64,000 bases of DNA from Actinomadura barringtoniae (GCF_017573505.1 NZ_JAGEOJ010000028.1:62001-126000), one strand, 5' to 3'. Counted from the stretch's first letter, positions 50,899-61,280 are shown. Numbers and translations: made by a program. Notes: a model not told the origin generated them from the letters alone.

Positions 50899-51666
50899 GC
50901 AGCCGCGCGCCTCCAGCGCCGCCACCAGGGCGGGTGGCGGCGTCAGGGGGTTCCAGCGCAGATCGAGCTTGTCCAGCGCCGGCAGCTCGGCGATCCAGCC
51001 GGGCAGGTCGCTCACCTGGTTGGCGCGCAGGTCCAGGTGCCGCAGCTCCGGCAGGTCCCGAACCTGTTCGGGGACGGCGGTCAGGTGGTTGGTGCGCAGG
51101 TTCAGCACCCGCAGCTCCCCCAACCCGGAGAGCGTGCCGGGCACGCCGGTGAGGTGGTTGGCCTCCACGTGCAGCTCCCGCAGCCCCGCCAGGGCGCCGA
51201 TCGCGTCGGGGAGGGCGGTGAGGTGGTTGCCGGTCACCCGCAGGTCACGCAGCCGCGCCAGCCGCCCCACCTGCGCGGGCAACGCGGTCAGGGCGTTCCC
51301 GCCGACGTTGAGGTAGGCCAGTTCGACCAGGTCGCCGATGTCGGGAGGCAGCGAGTCGATGCGCATCCCGGCCGCGTACAGGTACCGCAGCCGCGTCAGC
51401 GCGCCCAGCCCGTCCGGCAGCGCCACGAAATCGTTGCGGCTCAGATCCAGGACCGTCAGGTGCGGCAGCGTGGCGACCGGCGGGAGGCCGGGCAGCCGGT
51501 TGCCGTCCACGTACAGCTCCCGCAGCGCCGTCAGCTCGGTCAGCCGCGCCGGTACGCGCGTGAGCTCGTTCTCCCCGACGTCCAGGACGCGCAGCCCGGG
51601 CACCTGCCACGCCTTGTCCGGCACGGCCGTCAGCCCGGTGCGCCGCAGCCGCACCTCGTCATCCAC
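50884..51666 (-). CDS. Leucine-rich-repeat protein
   Basis: A 260-residue protein made almost entirely of about ten 23-residue leucine-rich repeats of the form LRELxVxxNxLTxLPxxIGxL, from residue 10 to near the end. There is no signal peptide, membrane segment or enzymatic domain, so it is a cytoplasmic protein-binding scaffold. The start is GTG 51666; the divergent alkB-like gene starts 24 bp away, and a TAGGGT hexamer lies 7 nt upstream. Partner unknown; its sharing of a promoter region with a DNA-repair gene is notable. Confidence 0.9.
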   Translation of the reverse strand: MDDEVRLRRTGLTAVPDKAWQVPGLRVLDVGENELTRVPARLTELTALRELYVDGNRLPGLPPVATLPHLTVLDLSRNDFVALPDGLGALTRLRYLYAAGMRIDSLPPDIGDLVELAYLNVGGNALTALPAQVGRLARLRDLRVTGNHLTALPDAIGALAGLRELHVEANHLTGVPGTLSGLGELRVLNLRTNHLTAVPEQVRDLPELRHLDLRANQVSDLPGWIAELPALDKLDLRWNPLTPPPALVAALEARGCVVYA

Positions 51667-51671
51667 GGCCG

Positions 51672-51685
51672 CCACCCTACGGTGG
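51672..51685. promoter_or_regulatory. Overlapping divergent -10 elements and palindrome
   Basis: CCACC-CTAC-GGTGG is an inverted repeat in the 24-bp gap. It contains TACGGT (51678-51683) 7 nt before the AlkB start and, on the other strand, TAGGGT (51679-51674) 7 nt before the LRR start. Confidence 0.5.
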
Positions 51686-51690
51686 ATGCC

Positions 51691-52335
51691 ATGACGGCGC
51701 TCATCCCCCGGCCACGCGGCGAACCCGCCGACGGCGTGGTGCACATCCCCGGCTGGCTGGACACCGACCGGCAGGCCGAACTGGTCGACGCGTGCCGCGA
51801 GTGGGCGCGGCCACCGGCGGGCATGCGGCACATCCGGCTGCCCGGCGGCGGCGTGATGTCGGTGCGGACGGTGTGCCTGGGCTGGCACTGGGAGCCCTAC
51901 CGGTACGTGCGCGAGGTCGGCGGGGAGCCGGTCAAGCCGTTCCCGCCGCTGCTGACCGAGCTGGGACGCCGCGCCGTCACCGACTCCTACGGGCAGGACG
52001 GCGGCTACGCACCGGACGTCGCCCTGGTCAACTTCTACGACGACACCGCCAAGATGGGCCTGCACCAGGACCGCGACGAGCGCAGCATGGCCCCGGTGGT
52101 GTCGCTCAGCCTCGGCGACACCGGCGTGTTCCGGCTCGGCAACACCGCCGGCCGCGGCCGGCCCTGGACCGACCTGCACCTGGAGTCGGGCGACCTGCTG
52201 GTGTTCGGCGGCCCGTCGCGGCTGGTGTACCACGGCGTCACCAAGATCCTGCCCGGCACCGGTCCCGGCGGCATCGGCCTGGACGGCGGACGCCTCAACA
52301 TCACTCTCCGCGAGTCCGGACTCCCCCGCAGCTGA
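51691..52335 (+). CDS. AlkB-family alpha-ketoglutarate-dependent DNA dioxygenase
   Basis: A 214-residue AlkB homologue. Substrate and 2OG residues are in LVNFYDD (the NxY motif), iron ligands are His125 and Asp127 (GLHQDRDE) and His181 (VYHGVTK), and Arg201/Arg207 (RLNITLRES) match the RxNxTxR motif. It oxidatively removes methyl groups from 1-methyladenine and 3-methylcytosine. It is divergent from the LRR gene with only 24 bp between start codons. No Shine-Dalgarno is seen, so the message is probably leaderless. Confidence 0.95.
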   Translation: MTALIPRPRGEPADGVVHIPGWLDTDRQAELVDACREWARPPAGMRHIRLPGGGVMSVRTVCLGWHWEPYRYVREVGGEPVKPFPPLLTELGRRAVTDSYGQDGGYAPDVALVNFYDDTAKMGLHQDRDERSMAPVVSLSLGDTGVFRLGNTAGRGRPWTDLHLESGDLLVFGGPSRLVYHGVTKILPGTGPGGIGLDGGRLNITLRESGLPRS

Positions 52336-52390
52336 GGGTTGTTGTCTTGTCGTCGGCTGCCAGCAGCCGCGAAGTGCCCTTCCCGCCTCA

Positions 52391-52417
52391 ATCCTTGACA
52401 AAGTAAGGTTCAAGGAT
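52391..52417. promoter_or_regulatory. Inverted repeat overlapping the esterase start codon
   Basis: ATCCTTGA, 11 bp, TCAAGGAT: perfect 8-bp arms. The left arm holds TTGACA (52395-52400) and the right arm contains the first two bases of ATG 52416. It is a likely operator. Its core (CCTTGACAAAGTAAGGTTCA) recurs with one change at 60971. Confidence 0.55.
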
Positions 52418-53333
52418 GGGTCGTGATCCCGACTACCTCGCCTACATCCGCTCCCACCGCGCGCAGTCCCCGCCGCCCGGCCGCAGGCGCCTCGCCGAGG
52501 TACGCGCGGCAGCCGTGCAGGAACTGGCGCGCCTCCCCCGCCCCGCCGTCGGCCACGTCAAAGACCTCACCATCGACGGACCCGCCGGTCCCCTCCCCGC
52601 ACGCCTCTACCGGCCCGACGCCGCAGCCGCCCCGGCGCCGGGACTGGTGTTCTTCCACGGCGGCGGCTGGATCCTGGGCGACATGGAGTCCTACGACCCC
52701 GTCGCGCGCGCCCTCACCCTGGCCTGCGGCGTCGCGGTCGTGTCCGTGGACTACCGGCGTCCGCCCGAGGCGCCCTTCCCCGCCCCGGTCGACGACGCCA
52801 CCGCCGCCTACACCTGGGTCCGGGAGAACGCCGCAGACCTCGGCCTTCACCCGGCACGGCTCGGCATCGCCGGAGACAGCGCAGGAGGGCAACTGGCCGC
52901 CGCGACATCCTGGCGCCTGCACACCACCCCGGCCGCGCCCGCCGCGCAGGTGCTCATCTACCCGGCCGTCGACCTGCGCGCCGTACCGCCGGACCTGCCC
53001 GACCCCGACGGGCTGCCGATCCCGCCCAACAGCCTCGACCGCGTCCTGGAGCTGTACCTGCACGACACCGACCGCACGCTGCCCGAGGTGTCACCGCTGC
53101 TGGCGCCCGACCTGACCGGCATGCCGCCCACCGTCATCGCCACCGCCGAGCACGACCGGCTGCGCCCCCAGGGCGAGGCGTACGCGGCGCGGCTGCGCGA
53201 GGCCGCCGTCCCCACCACGCTCGTCGCCGGAACGGGCCTGGACCACGGCTTCCTGGGCTGGGGCTCGTTCGCGCGCCGCCCCGCGCAGGTGATCGCCGAG
53301 CTCGGCGCCGCCGTCCACACCACCCTCACCTAG
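52416..53333 (+). CDS. Alpha/beta hydrolase of the hormone-sensitive-lipase family
   Basis: A 305-residue esterase. The oxyanion motif HGGGW is at residues 81-85 and the nucleophile motif GDSAGG has Ser155. The acid and base are expected in TAEHDRLRPQG and GLDHGFLG. It belongs to the HSL/GDSAG family of acyl esterases and is likely cytoplasmic. The start overlaps an inverted repeat that probably controls it. Confidence 0.92.
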   Translation: MGRDPDYLAYIRSHRAQSPPPGRRRLAEVRAAAVQELARLPRPAVGHVKDLTIDGPAGPLPARLYRPDAAAAPAPGLVFFHGGGWILGDMESYDPVARALTLACGVAVVSVDYRRPPEAPFPAPVDDATAAYTWVRENAADLGLHPARLGIAGDSAGGQLAAATSWRLHTTPAAPAAQVLIYPAVDLRAVPPDLPDPDGLPIPPNSLDRVLELYLHDTDRTLPEVSPLLAPDLTGMPPTVIATAEHDRLRPQGEAYAARLREAAVPTTLVAGTGLDHGFLGWGSFARRPAQVIAELGAAVHTTLT

Positions 53334-53350
53334 GACCCAGGGAAAGGCGC

Positions 53351-55003
53351 TCAGGCGCGGGCGAGCTCGTCGCGGAGCATGTCCAGGCCCATCGGCCCCA
53401 GGTCCAGCGCCGTGCGGTGGAAGTCCTTGAGGTCGAACGCGGCGCCGGCGCGGCCACGGGCCTCCTCGCGCAGCTCCAGCCACGCCTTCTCCCCCACCTT
53501 GTAGGCGATCGCCTGCGCGGGCCGCCCCAGGTAGCGGTCGATCTCGAACTGCAGCTGCGGCGCCAGGTCCGGGCCGCTGTGCAGCCCCAGGAACTCAAGG
53601 CCCAGCTGAGGCGTCCAGCGTTCACCCTCGTGGAAGCCGGTGCCCTTGGGAATCTCCAGCTCCAGGTGCATGCCGATGTCGACGATGACGCGGGCCGCGC
53701 GGAACTGCTGGCCGCCCGCCCACATCCCGAACCGGTGCCCGGGGTCGGCGTACAGGCCCAGCTCGTCCATCAGCCGCTCGGCGTACAACCCCCACCCCTC
53801 GCAGTGGCCGGGGAAGAACTCGCACGCGGTCCGCTGGAACCGGTTGAGGGTGGCGGTGTTGAACGTCGTCGTGCCCAGCTGCAGGTGATGGCCCGGGGCG
53901 CCCTCGTGGAACATCGTCGCCGGCACCGACCAGGTCACCACCTCCTCCTGCGCGCGGTCCAGCGACCACCACACCGTGCCCGGCCGCGAACCGTCCTCGG
54001 CGGGCGCCAGGTAGTAGATGCCCGAGGCGACCGGGGTGAGGCGGCAGTCGATGGTGCGCAGCCGCCGCGGGATGTCGAAGTGCACTCCGTCCAGGTCGGC
54101 CATCGCCCGCTCGGCCAGCTCCTGGATCCAGTCGCGAAACGCCTGCGCGCCCGGCAGCCGGTGCGCCGGGTCGGCGTCCAGCGCCGCACGCACCGCCGCG
54201 ACGCCCTGCCCCGGCAGGACCTGCTCGGCGGCCGCCGCCATCTGCGCCTCGACCCGCGCCAGCTCCTCCCAGCCCCACTGGTAGGTCTCCGCAAGGTCCA
54301 GGTGGGTGCCCAGGAACTCCTGCACGCCCAGCCGGTACCGTTCGGCGCCCAGCGCGTCCTTGCCCGGCGCGTGCGGGGCCACCTCGGCGTCCAGGAACGC
54401 GGCGAACTCGGCCCAGGCACGTCCCGCCGCCTCCGCCGCCTTGCGCAGCGCACCGCCCAGCGGCCCCTCTCCCGCCCGCTCGGCGAGCCCGGTCAGGTAG
54501 GCCGGGACCTGGCGGCTCTCCTCGGCGTTCCCCACCACCTGGCGGCGCGCCGACACCCGCCCGTCCTCGCGTGCCCGCGCCAGGCTGACCTGCAGGCCCG
54601 ACAGGGTGCCCGGCAGTGCCTCAAGGCGCCCCAGGACCGCGTCCCAGTCGGTGGCCGCACCGGTGTCCAGCACCTCGACCGCTTGGCGCAGCCGCTGCAC
54701 CGGCCCGTCGGTGGTGTCCAGGAAGCTGTCGTTGACCTTGGCGTCCTCGAGCGCCAGCTCCACCCGCAGCCGCTCGCGCAGCACGCCCGCGGCGACCCGG
54801 TCGCGTTCACCCTCCACCGGCGTCGCCGCCAGCTCAGAGAGTGTCCGGCGCGACAGGTCGGCGCGCGCGGCGAAACCGTCCGGGGCGTAGTCGGTGAGGC
54901 GCGCGTCCTGCCCGGCGATCCCCATCATCGCCGCCCGGCACGGGTCCAGCGCGGCGAACTCGTCCACGTACCGGTCGGCGAGGTCATCCAGTGCGGTCAT
55001 CAC
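53351..55003 (-). CDS. DUF885-family metallopeptidase-like protein
   Basis: A 550-residue cytoplasmic DUF885 protein. The HEGAPGHHLQLG motif is the family version of HExxH, and ACEFFPGHCEGWGLYAERL supplies the downstream ligand region. The C-terminal GEKAWLELREEARGR and ELGLYADPGHRFG segments are also typical. Members are related to M32/thermolysin-like zinc peptidases; the substrate is unknown. ATG 55003 starts MMTALDD; the second Met is an alternative. Confidence 0.9.
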   Translation of the reverse strand: MMTALDDLADRYVDEFAALDPCRAAMMGIAGQDARLTDYAPDGFAARADLSRRTLSELAATPVEGERDRVAAGVLRERLRVELALEDAKVNDSFLDTTDGPVQRLRQAVEVLDTGAATDWDAVLGRLEALPGTLSGLQVSLARAREDGRVSARRQVVGNAEESRQVPAYLTGLAERAGEGPLGGALRKAAEAAGRAWAEFAAFLDAEVAPHAPGKDALGAERYRLGVQEFLGTHLDLAETYQWGWEELARVEAQMAAAAEQVLPGQGVAAVRAALDADPAHRLPGAQAFRDWIQELAERAMADLDGVHFDIPRRLRTIDCRLTPVASGIYYLAPAEDGSRPGTVWWSLDRAQEEVVTWSVPATMFHEGAPGHHLQLGTTTFNTATLNRFQRTACEFFPGHCEGWGLYAERLMDELGLYADPGHRFGMWAGGQQFRAARVIVDIGMHLELEIPKGTGFHEGERWTPQLGLEFLGLHSGPDLAPQLQFEIDRYLGRPAQAIAYKVGEKAWLELREEARGRAGAAFDLKDFHRTALDLGPMGLDMLRDELARA

Positions 55004-55055
55004 ACCAGGCTAGACCGGCGGCGATCTTCACCGACACCCGAACGCGACCAGCGGG

Positions 55056-55715
55056 CTAGCGGGCCTCGGCGGCCAGCCGCAGCCCGAGACCGACCAGCAC
55101 CACACCCGACACCTGGTCCAGGCGGCGCCGCACCGTGGGCCGGTTCATCAGCCGCCGCGCCGCCGACACCAGCCACACCACGCCGGTGTACCAGACCAGG
55201 TCGATCAGCGCCCACATCGCCGAGAACGCCAGCAGCATCCACAGCACCGGCGCGCCCTGCGGCACGAACTGCGGCAGGAACGACACCGCGAACACGCCCG
55301 CCTTGGGGTTGGCGAAGTTGGTGACCAGCCCCAGCCGGAAGCACCGCCACGGCGACCAGTCCGCCCGCACCTCCTCCGTGGCCGCATCGGCGGACGCCCC
55401 GGCCCCGGTCTCGGTCTGGTCGGCGCCGCGTTTGCGGGCCTGCCACAGCGCCTTGGCGCCGAAGTACACCAGAACGGCGGCGCCGATGATCCGCAGCGCG
55501 TCATAGGCGATCTGGGAGGCGGCCAGCAGCGCCGACAGGCCCACGGCCGCCGCCACGCCCCACACCAGCACGCCCGTCTCGTTCCCCAGCGTCGTCACCA
55601 GCCCCGCGCGGCGGCCCGACCGCATCGACTGGCGCATGATGACCACCGTGCTCGGACCCGGCGCCATCGCGATCAGGAACGCGGCGCCGACGAAAGCGAT
55701 CAGGCTCTGCAGCAT
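55056..55715 (-). CDS. LysE-family exporter
   Basis: A 219-residue LysE/RhtB-type amino-acid or metabolite exporter with about six hydrophobic segments. AAFLIAMAPGPSTVVIMRQS and the loop RLGLVTNFANPKAGVF are signature regions. A longer start at 55754 is less likely because it adds no family sequence. A polar insert (about residues 105-130) precedes the NPK motif. It lies between DUF885 and the kinase-like gene on the same strand. Confidence 0.9.
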   Translation of the reverse strand: MLQSLIAFVGAAFLIAMAPGPSTVVIMRQSMRSGRRAGLVTTLGNETGVLVWGVAAAVGLSALLAASQIAYDALRIIGAAVLVYFGAKALWQARKRGADQTETGAGASADAATEEVRADWSPWRCFRLGLVTNFANPKAGVFAVSFLPQFVPQGAPVLWMLLAFSAMWALIDLVWYTGVVWLVSAARRLMNRPTVRRRLDQVSGVVLVGLGLRLAAEAR

Positions 55716-55787
55716 GCCCACACCCTCACCGACCGGCCCGCAGCGCCGCAACACCTTTCACAATGGACGCCCTGCCGACCGGGCCGT

Positions 55788-56549
55788 TCAGACGGGGCCG
55801 CCGCCTCCGCCGTCATCGCCACCGTCGTCGGGCGGAGTGCCCGGCGAGGACGGGACGGGCGTGGTCGGCGCCGGGCTCGGCCGCGGCACCCGGGTCGTTG
55901 GCGGCGGCGAGGGAGCGGGCTGGGTCGGCGTCGGCTCGGGCGGCGGCTTGGGCGGGTCCTTCACGTCCGGCTCGCAGGCGAACAGCACCAGCATCAGCAG
56001 CGCCACCACCGCCAGCACCGCCGCCAACGTCAAGATCGCGGCGACCAGGCCCTTCTCGCGGCGCTCAGGCGGCGCCTGCGGCACCTGCGGAGCGGGAGGC
56101 GCCTCCAGCGCCGGCCCGTCGGCTCCCAGCCAGTACGGCTGGAACTGCGGGCCGCGCCGCCGCCCCCACCTGCCACGGAACGAGCCCTCCAGCAGCACCG
56201 AGTCCAGGAACCGTTCCGCGCCCTGCCGGTCGGGCCGGTCGGAGTCATAGCGCACCGCCACCCACGGCGCCGGGCCCTCCGGCTGCGCCGCCACCACCGG
56301 CGACGGCCCCTCAACACCGAAATCGGGAGGATTGCCCGGACCCGGCAGCGCCGCGTTGATCGCCGCCCGGAACCGGTCCCGCGCCGCCGCGTCGGCCGCC
56401 GCGCCCCGGTTCAGCACCGCCACGCTCGCCCGCCCGCCGCCCGAGTCCTCGGCCATGTAGACGATCCCGGCCGGCGACTCCGACAGGCGCGCCGACAGCC
56501 GGTACGGCCCCAGATGGTCGGGGTCACCCGGTGGCAACGGCCTGGACAT
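55788..56549 (-). CDS. Membrane protein with degenerate protein-kinase N-lobe
   Basis: A 253-residue protein. Residues 10-60 resemble a Ser/Thr kinase N-lobe (GPYRLSARLSESPAGIVYMA) but the VAxK Lys is lost (VAVLNRG) and there is no HRD or DFG. A membrane segment follows at about 165-190 (LVAAILTLAAVLAVVALLMLV), then a Pro/Thr-rich extracellular tail. It is therefore a kinase remnant or pseudokinase fragment, perhaps an assembly or sensing factor. It is divergent from the MoxR/DUF58/VWA operon. Confidence 0.75.
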   Translation of the reverse strand: MSRPLPPGDPDHLGPYRLSARLSESPAGIVYMAEDSGGGRASVAVLNRGAAADAAARDRFRAAINAALPGPGNPPDFGVEGPSPVVAAQPEGPAPWVAVRYDSDRPDRQGAERFLDSVLLEGSFRGRWGRRRGPQFQPYWLGADGPALEAPPAPQVPQAPPERREKGLVAAILTLAAVLAVVALLMLVLFACEPDVKDPPKPPPEPTPTQPAPSPPPTTRVPRPSPAPTTPVPSSPGTPPDDGGDDGGGGGPV

Positions 56550-56736
56550 GGCCGCCACACTAACAACAGCGCCCCCCACGCGGATCACCCCACGGCCCCC
56601 GCGCGGCCCGTACTCCCAGGCGGTTCCCAGCCGCCTCACAGCTGATCGCGTGGGGATACCGAGCTAATGGGTAGATGTGATCACGTAGGGTCGAAAGGCG
56701 CCCTTGCCCGCACCGGAGGACAGTGAGGACTCCCTG

Positions 56737-57743
<1,007 letters not shown>

Positions 57744-57747
<4 letters not shown>

Positions 57748-58766
57748 GCTTCCCGCGCCGGGCCGGACGCGGCGGCAAGCTCGCCGAGCTCGCGCCCGAA
57801 CGCACGCTGCGGCGCCTGGAGCTGTCGGTGACGCGGCGCCTGGACGGGCTGCTGAACGGCGAGCACCTGGGCCTCATCCCAGGACCCGGCACCGAACTGG
57901 CCGAGGCGCGCCTCTACCAGCCCGGCGAGGACGACGTCCGGCACATGGACTGGGCCGTCACCGCCCGCACCACCACCCCCCACGTCCGCGACCTCATCGC
58001 CGACCACGAACTGGAGGCCTGGGCGCTGGTGGACATCACCCCCAGCATGGACTTCGGCACCGGCGCCATGGTCAAACGCGACCTGGCCGTCGCCGCGCTC
58101 GCCGCCGTCGGGTTCCTCACCGTGCGCCTGGGCGACCGGGTCGGCGCCTACCTGCTGCGCCCCGACGGGCTGCAGCGCCGCCCCGCCCGCACCGGCAAGG
58201 CCGCCCTGTATGCCACCCTGCAGGCCGTCCTGGACGCACCGCCCGCACAGCCCGGCGACGCCGCCTTCGACGCGCCCACCCTGCCCGGCGCCATCACCTC
58301 CCTGGACCGCGGCCAGACCCGCCGCGGCCTGCGCGTCATCATCTCCGACTTCCTGGACCCCGCCCCCGACGACGACCCCGCGGCAGACCCCGCCGCACCG
58401 GCCGTCTCCGGCACCGACACCGGCCCGGCGTGGGAGCGGCCCCTGCGCCGCCTGGCGGCCCGCCACCAGGTTCTCGCCGTCGAGATCATCGACCCGCGCG
58501 AGCTGGACCTGCCCGACGTCGGCCTGGTCGAGATGACCGACCCCGAGACCGGCGCCGTCCACGAGATCGTGCTGTCCAAACGGGTCCGCCGCGAGTACGC
58601 CGCGGCCGCCGCCGCCCAGCGCGAACGCACCAGGGCCGCGCTGCGCCGCTGCGGCGTCCACCACCTGGTGCTGCGCACCGACCGCGACTGGATCGCCGAC
58701 GTCGCCCGCTTCGCCCTGCGCCAGCGCCGCGCCGCCGGCCGCAGCCTCGGAGGGGTGCGCACATGA
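57744..58766 (+). CDS. DUF58-domain protein (MoxR partner)
   Basis: A 340-residue cytoplasmic protein. The DUF58 core is YQPGEDDVRHMDWAVTAR followed by a VWA-like fold (ALVDITPSMDFG). This is the usual second protein of MoxR gene clusters, where it links the ATPase to VWA proteins. An acidic Pro/Asp insert is at about 210-225. Overlaps both neighbours by 4 bp (ATGA). Confidence 0.92.
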
Positions 58767-59710
58767 CCTTCCTGTCGTCCGAACGGCTCTGGCTGATCGC
58801 GCTGCTGCCCGCGATCGCCGCGGTGTACGTGCTGCTGCAGATGCGCCGCGGCAACTACGCGGTCCGCTTCACCAACCTCGCGCTGCTGTCGCAGGTCGCG
58901 CCGAAACGGCCCGGATGGCGCCGGCACGTCGCAGCCGGGCTGTTCCTGGCGATGCTCGCGCTCATGATGCTCGGGTTCGCGCGGCCCGCCACCGCCGTGA
59001 AGGTGCCGCGCGACCGCGCCACCATCATGGTCGCCATCGACGTGTCGCTGTCGATGATGGCCAAGGACGTCGCGCCCGACCGGATCACCTCCGCCAAGGA
59101 CGCCGCCAAGCGCTTCATCCACGACCTGCCCGGCCGCTTCAACGTCGGCGTGGTGTCCTTCGCCGGCAGCGCCAACGTCATCTCCGCGCCCTCGGCCGAC
59201 CGGCAGGCCGCCGACAACGCCATCGACCAGCTCGTGCTGGCCAAGCGCACCGCCATCGGCGAGGCCGTGTTCACCTGCCTGCAGGCCGTCCGCTCCTTCG
59301 ACTCCCAGGCCAGCCAGGACCCGCCGCCCGCCCACATCGTGCTGCTGTCCGACGGCGACAACACCACCGGCCGCACCGTCCAGGAGGCCATCGACGCCAG
59401 CCGCGCCGCGCACGTCCCGGTCTCCACCATCGCGTTCGGCACCCCGTATGGCACCGTCGACATCGAGGGCGAGACCACCAGCGTCTCGGTCAACAAGGAG
59501 ACCCTGCGCAGCCTCGCCGAGAGCACCGACGGCAAGGCCTACGAGGCCGCCGACAGCACCCAGCTGTCGGAGGTCTACGCCAACATCGGCAGCTCGCTCG
59601 GCTGGAAGACCGAGCACCGCGACGTGTCCGCCCGCTTCATCGGCATCGCGCTGCTGTTCGCGCTCGCCGCCGGCGGCGCGTCCCTGGCCTGGTTCTCCCG
59701 CCTCCCCTAG
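58763..59710 (+). CDS. VWA-domain membrane protein (BatA-like)
   Basis: A 315-residue membrane protein. N-terminal (residues 8-25) and second (about 55-72) membrane helices are followed by a VWA domain with the MIDAS motif DVSLSM, the Thr in the RTAIGEAVF loop and the Asp in LLSDGDN. A C-terminal membrane segment (FIGIALLFALAAGGASLAW) ends it. BatA-type proteins work with MoxR in envelope stress or assembly. The stop TAG lies in a CTAG shared with the convergent rhomboid-like gene. Confidence 0.92.
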   Translation: MTFLSSERLWLIALLPAIAAVYVLLQMRRGNYAVRFTNLALLSQVAPKRPGWRRHVAAGLFLAMLALMMLGFARPATAVKVPRDRATIMVAIDVSLSMMAKDVAPDRITSAKDAAKRFIHDLPGRFNVGVVSFAGSANVISAPSADRQAADNAIDQLVLAKRTAIGEAVFTCLQAVRSFDSQASQDPPPAHIVLLSDGDNTTGRTVQEAIDASRAAHVPVSTIAFGTPYGTVDIEGETTSVSVNKETLRSLAESTDGKAYEAADSTQLSEVYANIGSSLGWKTEHRDVSARFIGIALLFALAAGGASLAWFSRLP

Positions 59711-60519
59711 GAGGCGCCGCCCTCAGGGGCGGTGTGCGCCTGATGGGCGGCCGTACGCGGCGGCAGGCACCCGCGCAGGTCCGGGGGCGTTCGCGGCGGC
59801 GCGGCGCGCAGCAGCAGGAACGCGACCGCCAGGCCGCACGAGGTCGCGAAGAAATGCCCCAGGTTCCACAGCGTGTGCAGCACGATCACCGGCAGCACGA
59901 TGCCCACCAGCAGGCCCGCGATCCCCGCCAGCAGCCACCAGCCGCGCATCAGCAGCACCGCCGCCGCGCACCCGGCCACCATCACGTAGCTGACGCCGAC
60001 GTCGGTGGTGATCGCCAGCCGCGCCGGGGCCCGGCCCGTCTCCAGCGCCCGCGTCTCCACCGCCGCCGTCAGCAGTGACCCCAGAACGTGCCCTGACAGC
60101 CCGATGACGATCATCCGGGGCGTGCCGTACAACCGCTCGCCCCAGGCCACCACCGTCACGTACAGCGCGATGTAGAGGATCAGGCCCGCGCCGCGGTCGG
60201 CCACCCACAGCATGCTGTCGAACAGCGACGACAGCGGCGCCCGCGCCAGGTTGCGCAGATTGGTGCTCTGCAGCGTCGTCAGCAGATCGATCAGCCGCGG
60301 CGGCGCACTGGTCTGCACCAGCGTCGACCCGGTGAACATCGCGACGTAGGTGAACGTCGCCGGCGCCGACAGCACCCACCCGTGCAGCCACCGCGTCCAC
60401 GGCGACAGCCGATCCACCAGGCGGCCCGCCCAGCCGACCCGGCCGCTCAGCCCGCACAGCACGTACCAGGCGGCCACCGCCACCAGGCCCGCCAACAGAC
60501 ACCCTCTGGAGAACATCAC
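59707..60519 (-). CDS. Rhomboid-like membrane protein
   Basis: A 270-residue membrane protein with about six or seven hydrophobic segments. MIVIGLSGHVLGS, TTDVGVSYVMVAG (candidate Ser) and LWNLGHFF (candidate His) match the Ser/His arrangement of rhomboid-like proteases of the actinobacterial type. Catalytic activity is not certain because the GxSG motif reads GVSY. The start is ATG 60519 or the adjacent Met. Confidence 0.8.
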   Translation of the reverse strand: MMFSRGCLLAGLVAVAAWYVLCGLSGRVGWAGRLVDRLSPWTRWLHGWVLSAPATFTYVAMFTGSTLVQTSAPPRLIDLLTTLQSTNLRNLARAPLSSLFDSMLWVADRGAGLILYIALYVTVVAWGERLYGTPRMIVIGLSGHVLGSLLTAAVETRALETGRAPARLAITTDVGVSYVMVAGCAAAVLLMRGWWLLAGIAGLLVGIVLPVIVLHTLWNLGHFFATSCGLAVAFLLLRAAPPRTPPDLRGCLPPRTAAHQAHTAPEGGAS

Positions 60520-60653
60520 GCCCCCGCGCGATCATCGGCTCGCCGCCGCAGTCCGCCCCACCCGCGGACTGCACCATCTCACCGCCCGGCGCCGCCACCG
60601 CGCAACGACACTCGCGCAACGGCACCCGTCCCGCGCTGATACGGTCGGCCGAC

Positions 60654-61280
60654 GTGGGGGAACACTACTTCGCGTCCGACCCGGACGCCGCCAGCCGGCC
60701 GCAGACCGTCGACCTGGTGCTGCCCGACCTGCACCTGCGCCTGCGCACCGACCGCGGGGTGTTCTCACCCGACCGCGTCGACGCCGGCACCCGCGTGCTG
60801 CTGGACACCGTGCCCCCGCCGCCCGCCACCGGGAACCTGCTGGACATCGGCTGCGGCTACGGCCCCATCGCCCTCACCATGGCCACCCGCTCGCCGCAGG
60901 CGAGCGTTTTCGGCGTGGACGTGAACGCCCGCGCGCTCGACCTGGCGGCGGGCAATGCCACCACCGCCGGCCTTGACAACGTAAGGTTCAGTCTGGCGGA
61001 CGAGCTCGACCCCGCCCTGACCTTCGCCGCGATCTGGTCCAACCCGCCGATCCGCATCGGCAAGGCCGCCCTGCACGACCTGCTGCTCACCTGGCTCCCC
61101 CGCCTGCAGCCCGGCGGCCTGGCCCACCTGGTCGTCCAGAAACACCTCGGCTCGGACTCCCTGCACCGCTGGCTCGACCAGCAGGGCTACCCCACCGAGC
61201 GCATCGCGTCCCGTTCCGCCTACCGCGTCCTCGCCGTCACCCGCACCGCCGTCACCCGCACCGAAGGCTCCGACTCATGA
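60654..61280 (+). CDS. RsmC-like class I methyltransferase
   Basis: A 208-residue S-adenosylmethionine-dependent methyltransferase. The SAM motif is LLDIGCGYGPIAL, motif post-II is FGVDVNARAL, and the NPP motif is SNPPIRIGKAAL, typical of RsmC/RsmD-type N2-guanine rRNA methyltransferases. GTG 60654 has TACGGT 8 nt upstream and no Shine-Dalgarno. Near the C-terminus AVTRT is duplicated by a 15-bp DNA repeat. It overlaps the TrmH gene by 4 bp (ATGA). Confidence 0.9.
   Translation: MGEHYFASDPDAASRPQTVDLVLPDLHLRLRTDRGVFSPDRVDAGTRVLLDTVPPPPATGNLLDIGCGYGPIALTMATRSPQASVFGVDVNARALDLAAGNATTAGLDNVRFSLADELDPALTFAAIWSNPPIRIGKAALHDLLLTWLPRLQPGGLAHLVVQKHLGSDSLHRWLDQQGYPTERIASRSAYRVLAVTRTAVTRTEGSDS
61233..61262. 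repeat. 15-bp in-frame tandem duplication
   Basis: Two exact copies of GCCGTCACCCGCACC, in frame near the end of the methyltransferase gene, duplicating AVTRT. Confidence 0.9.
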
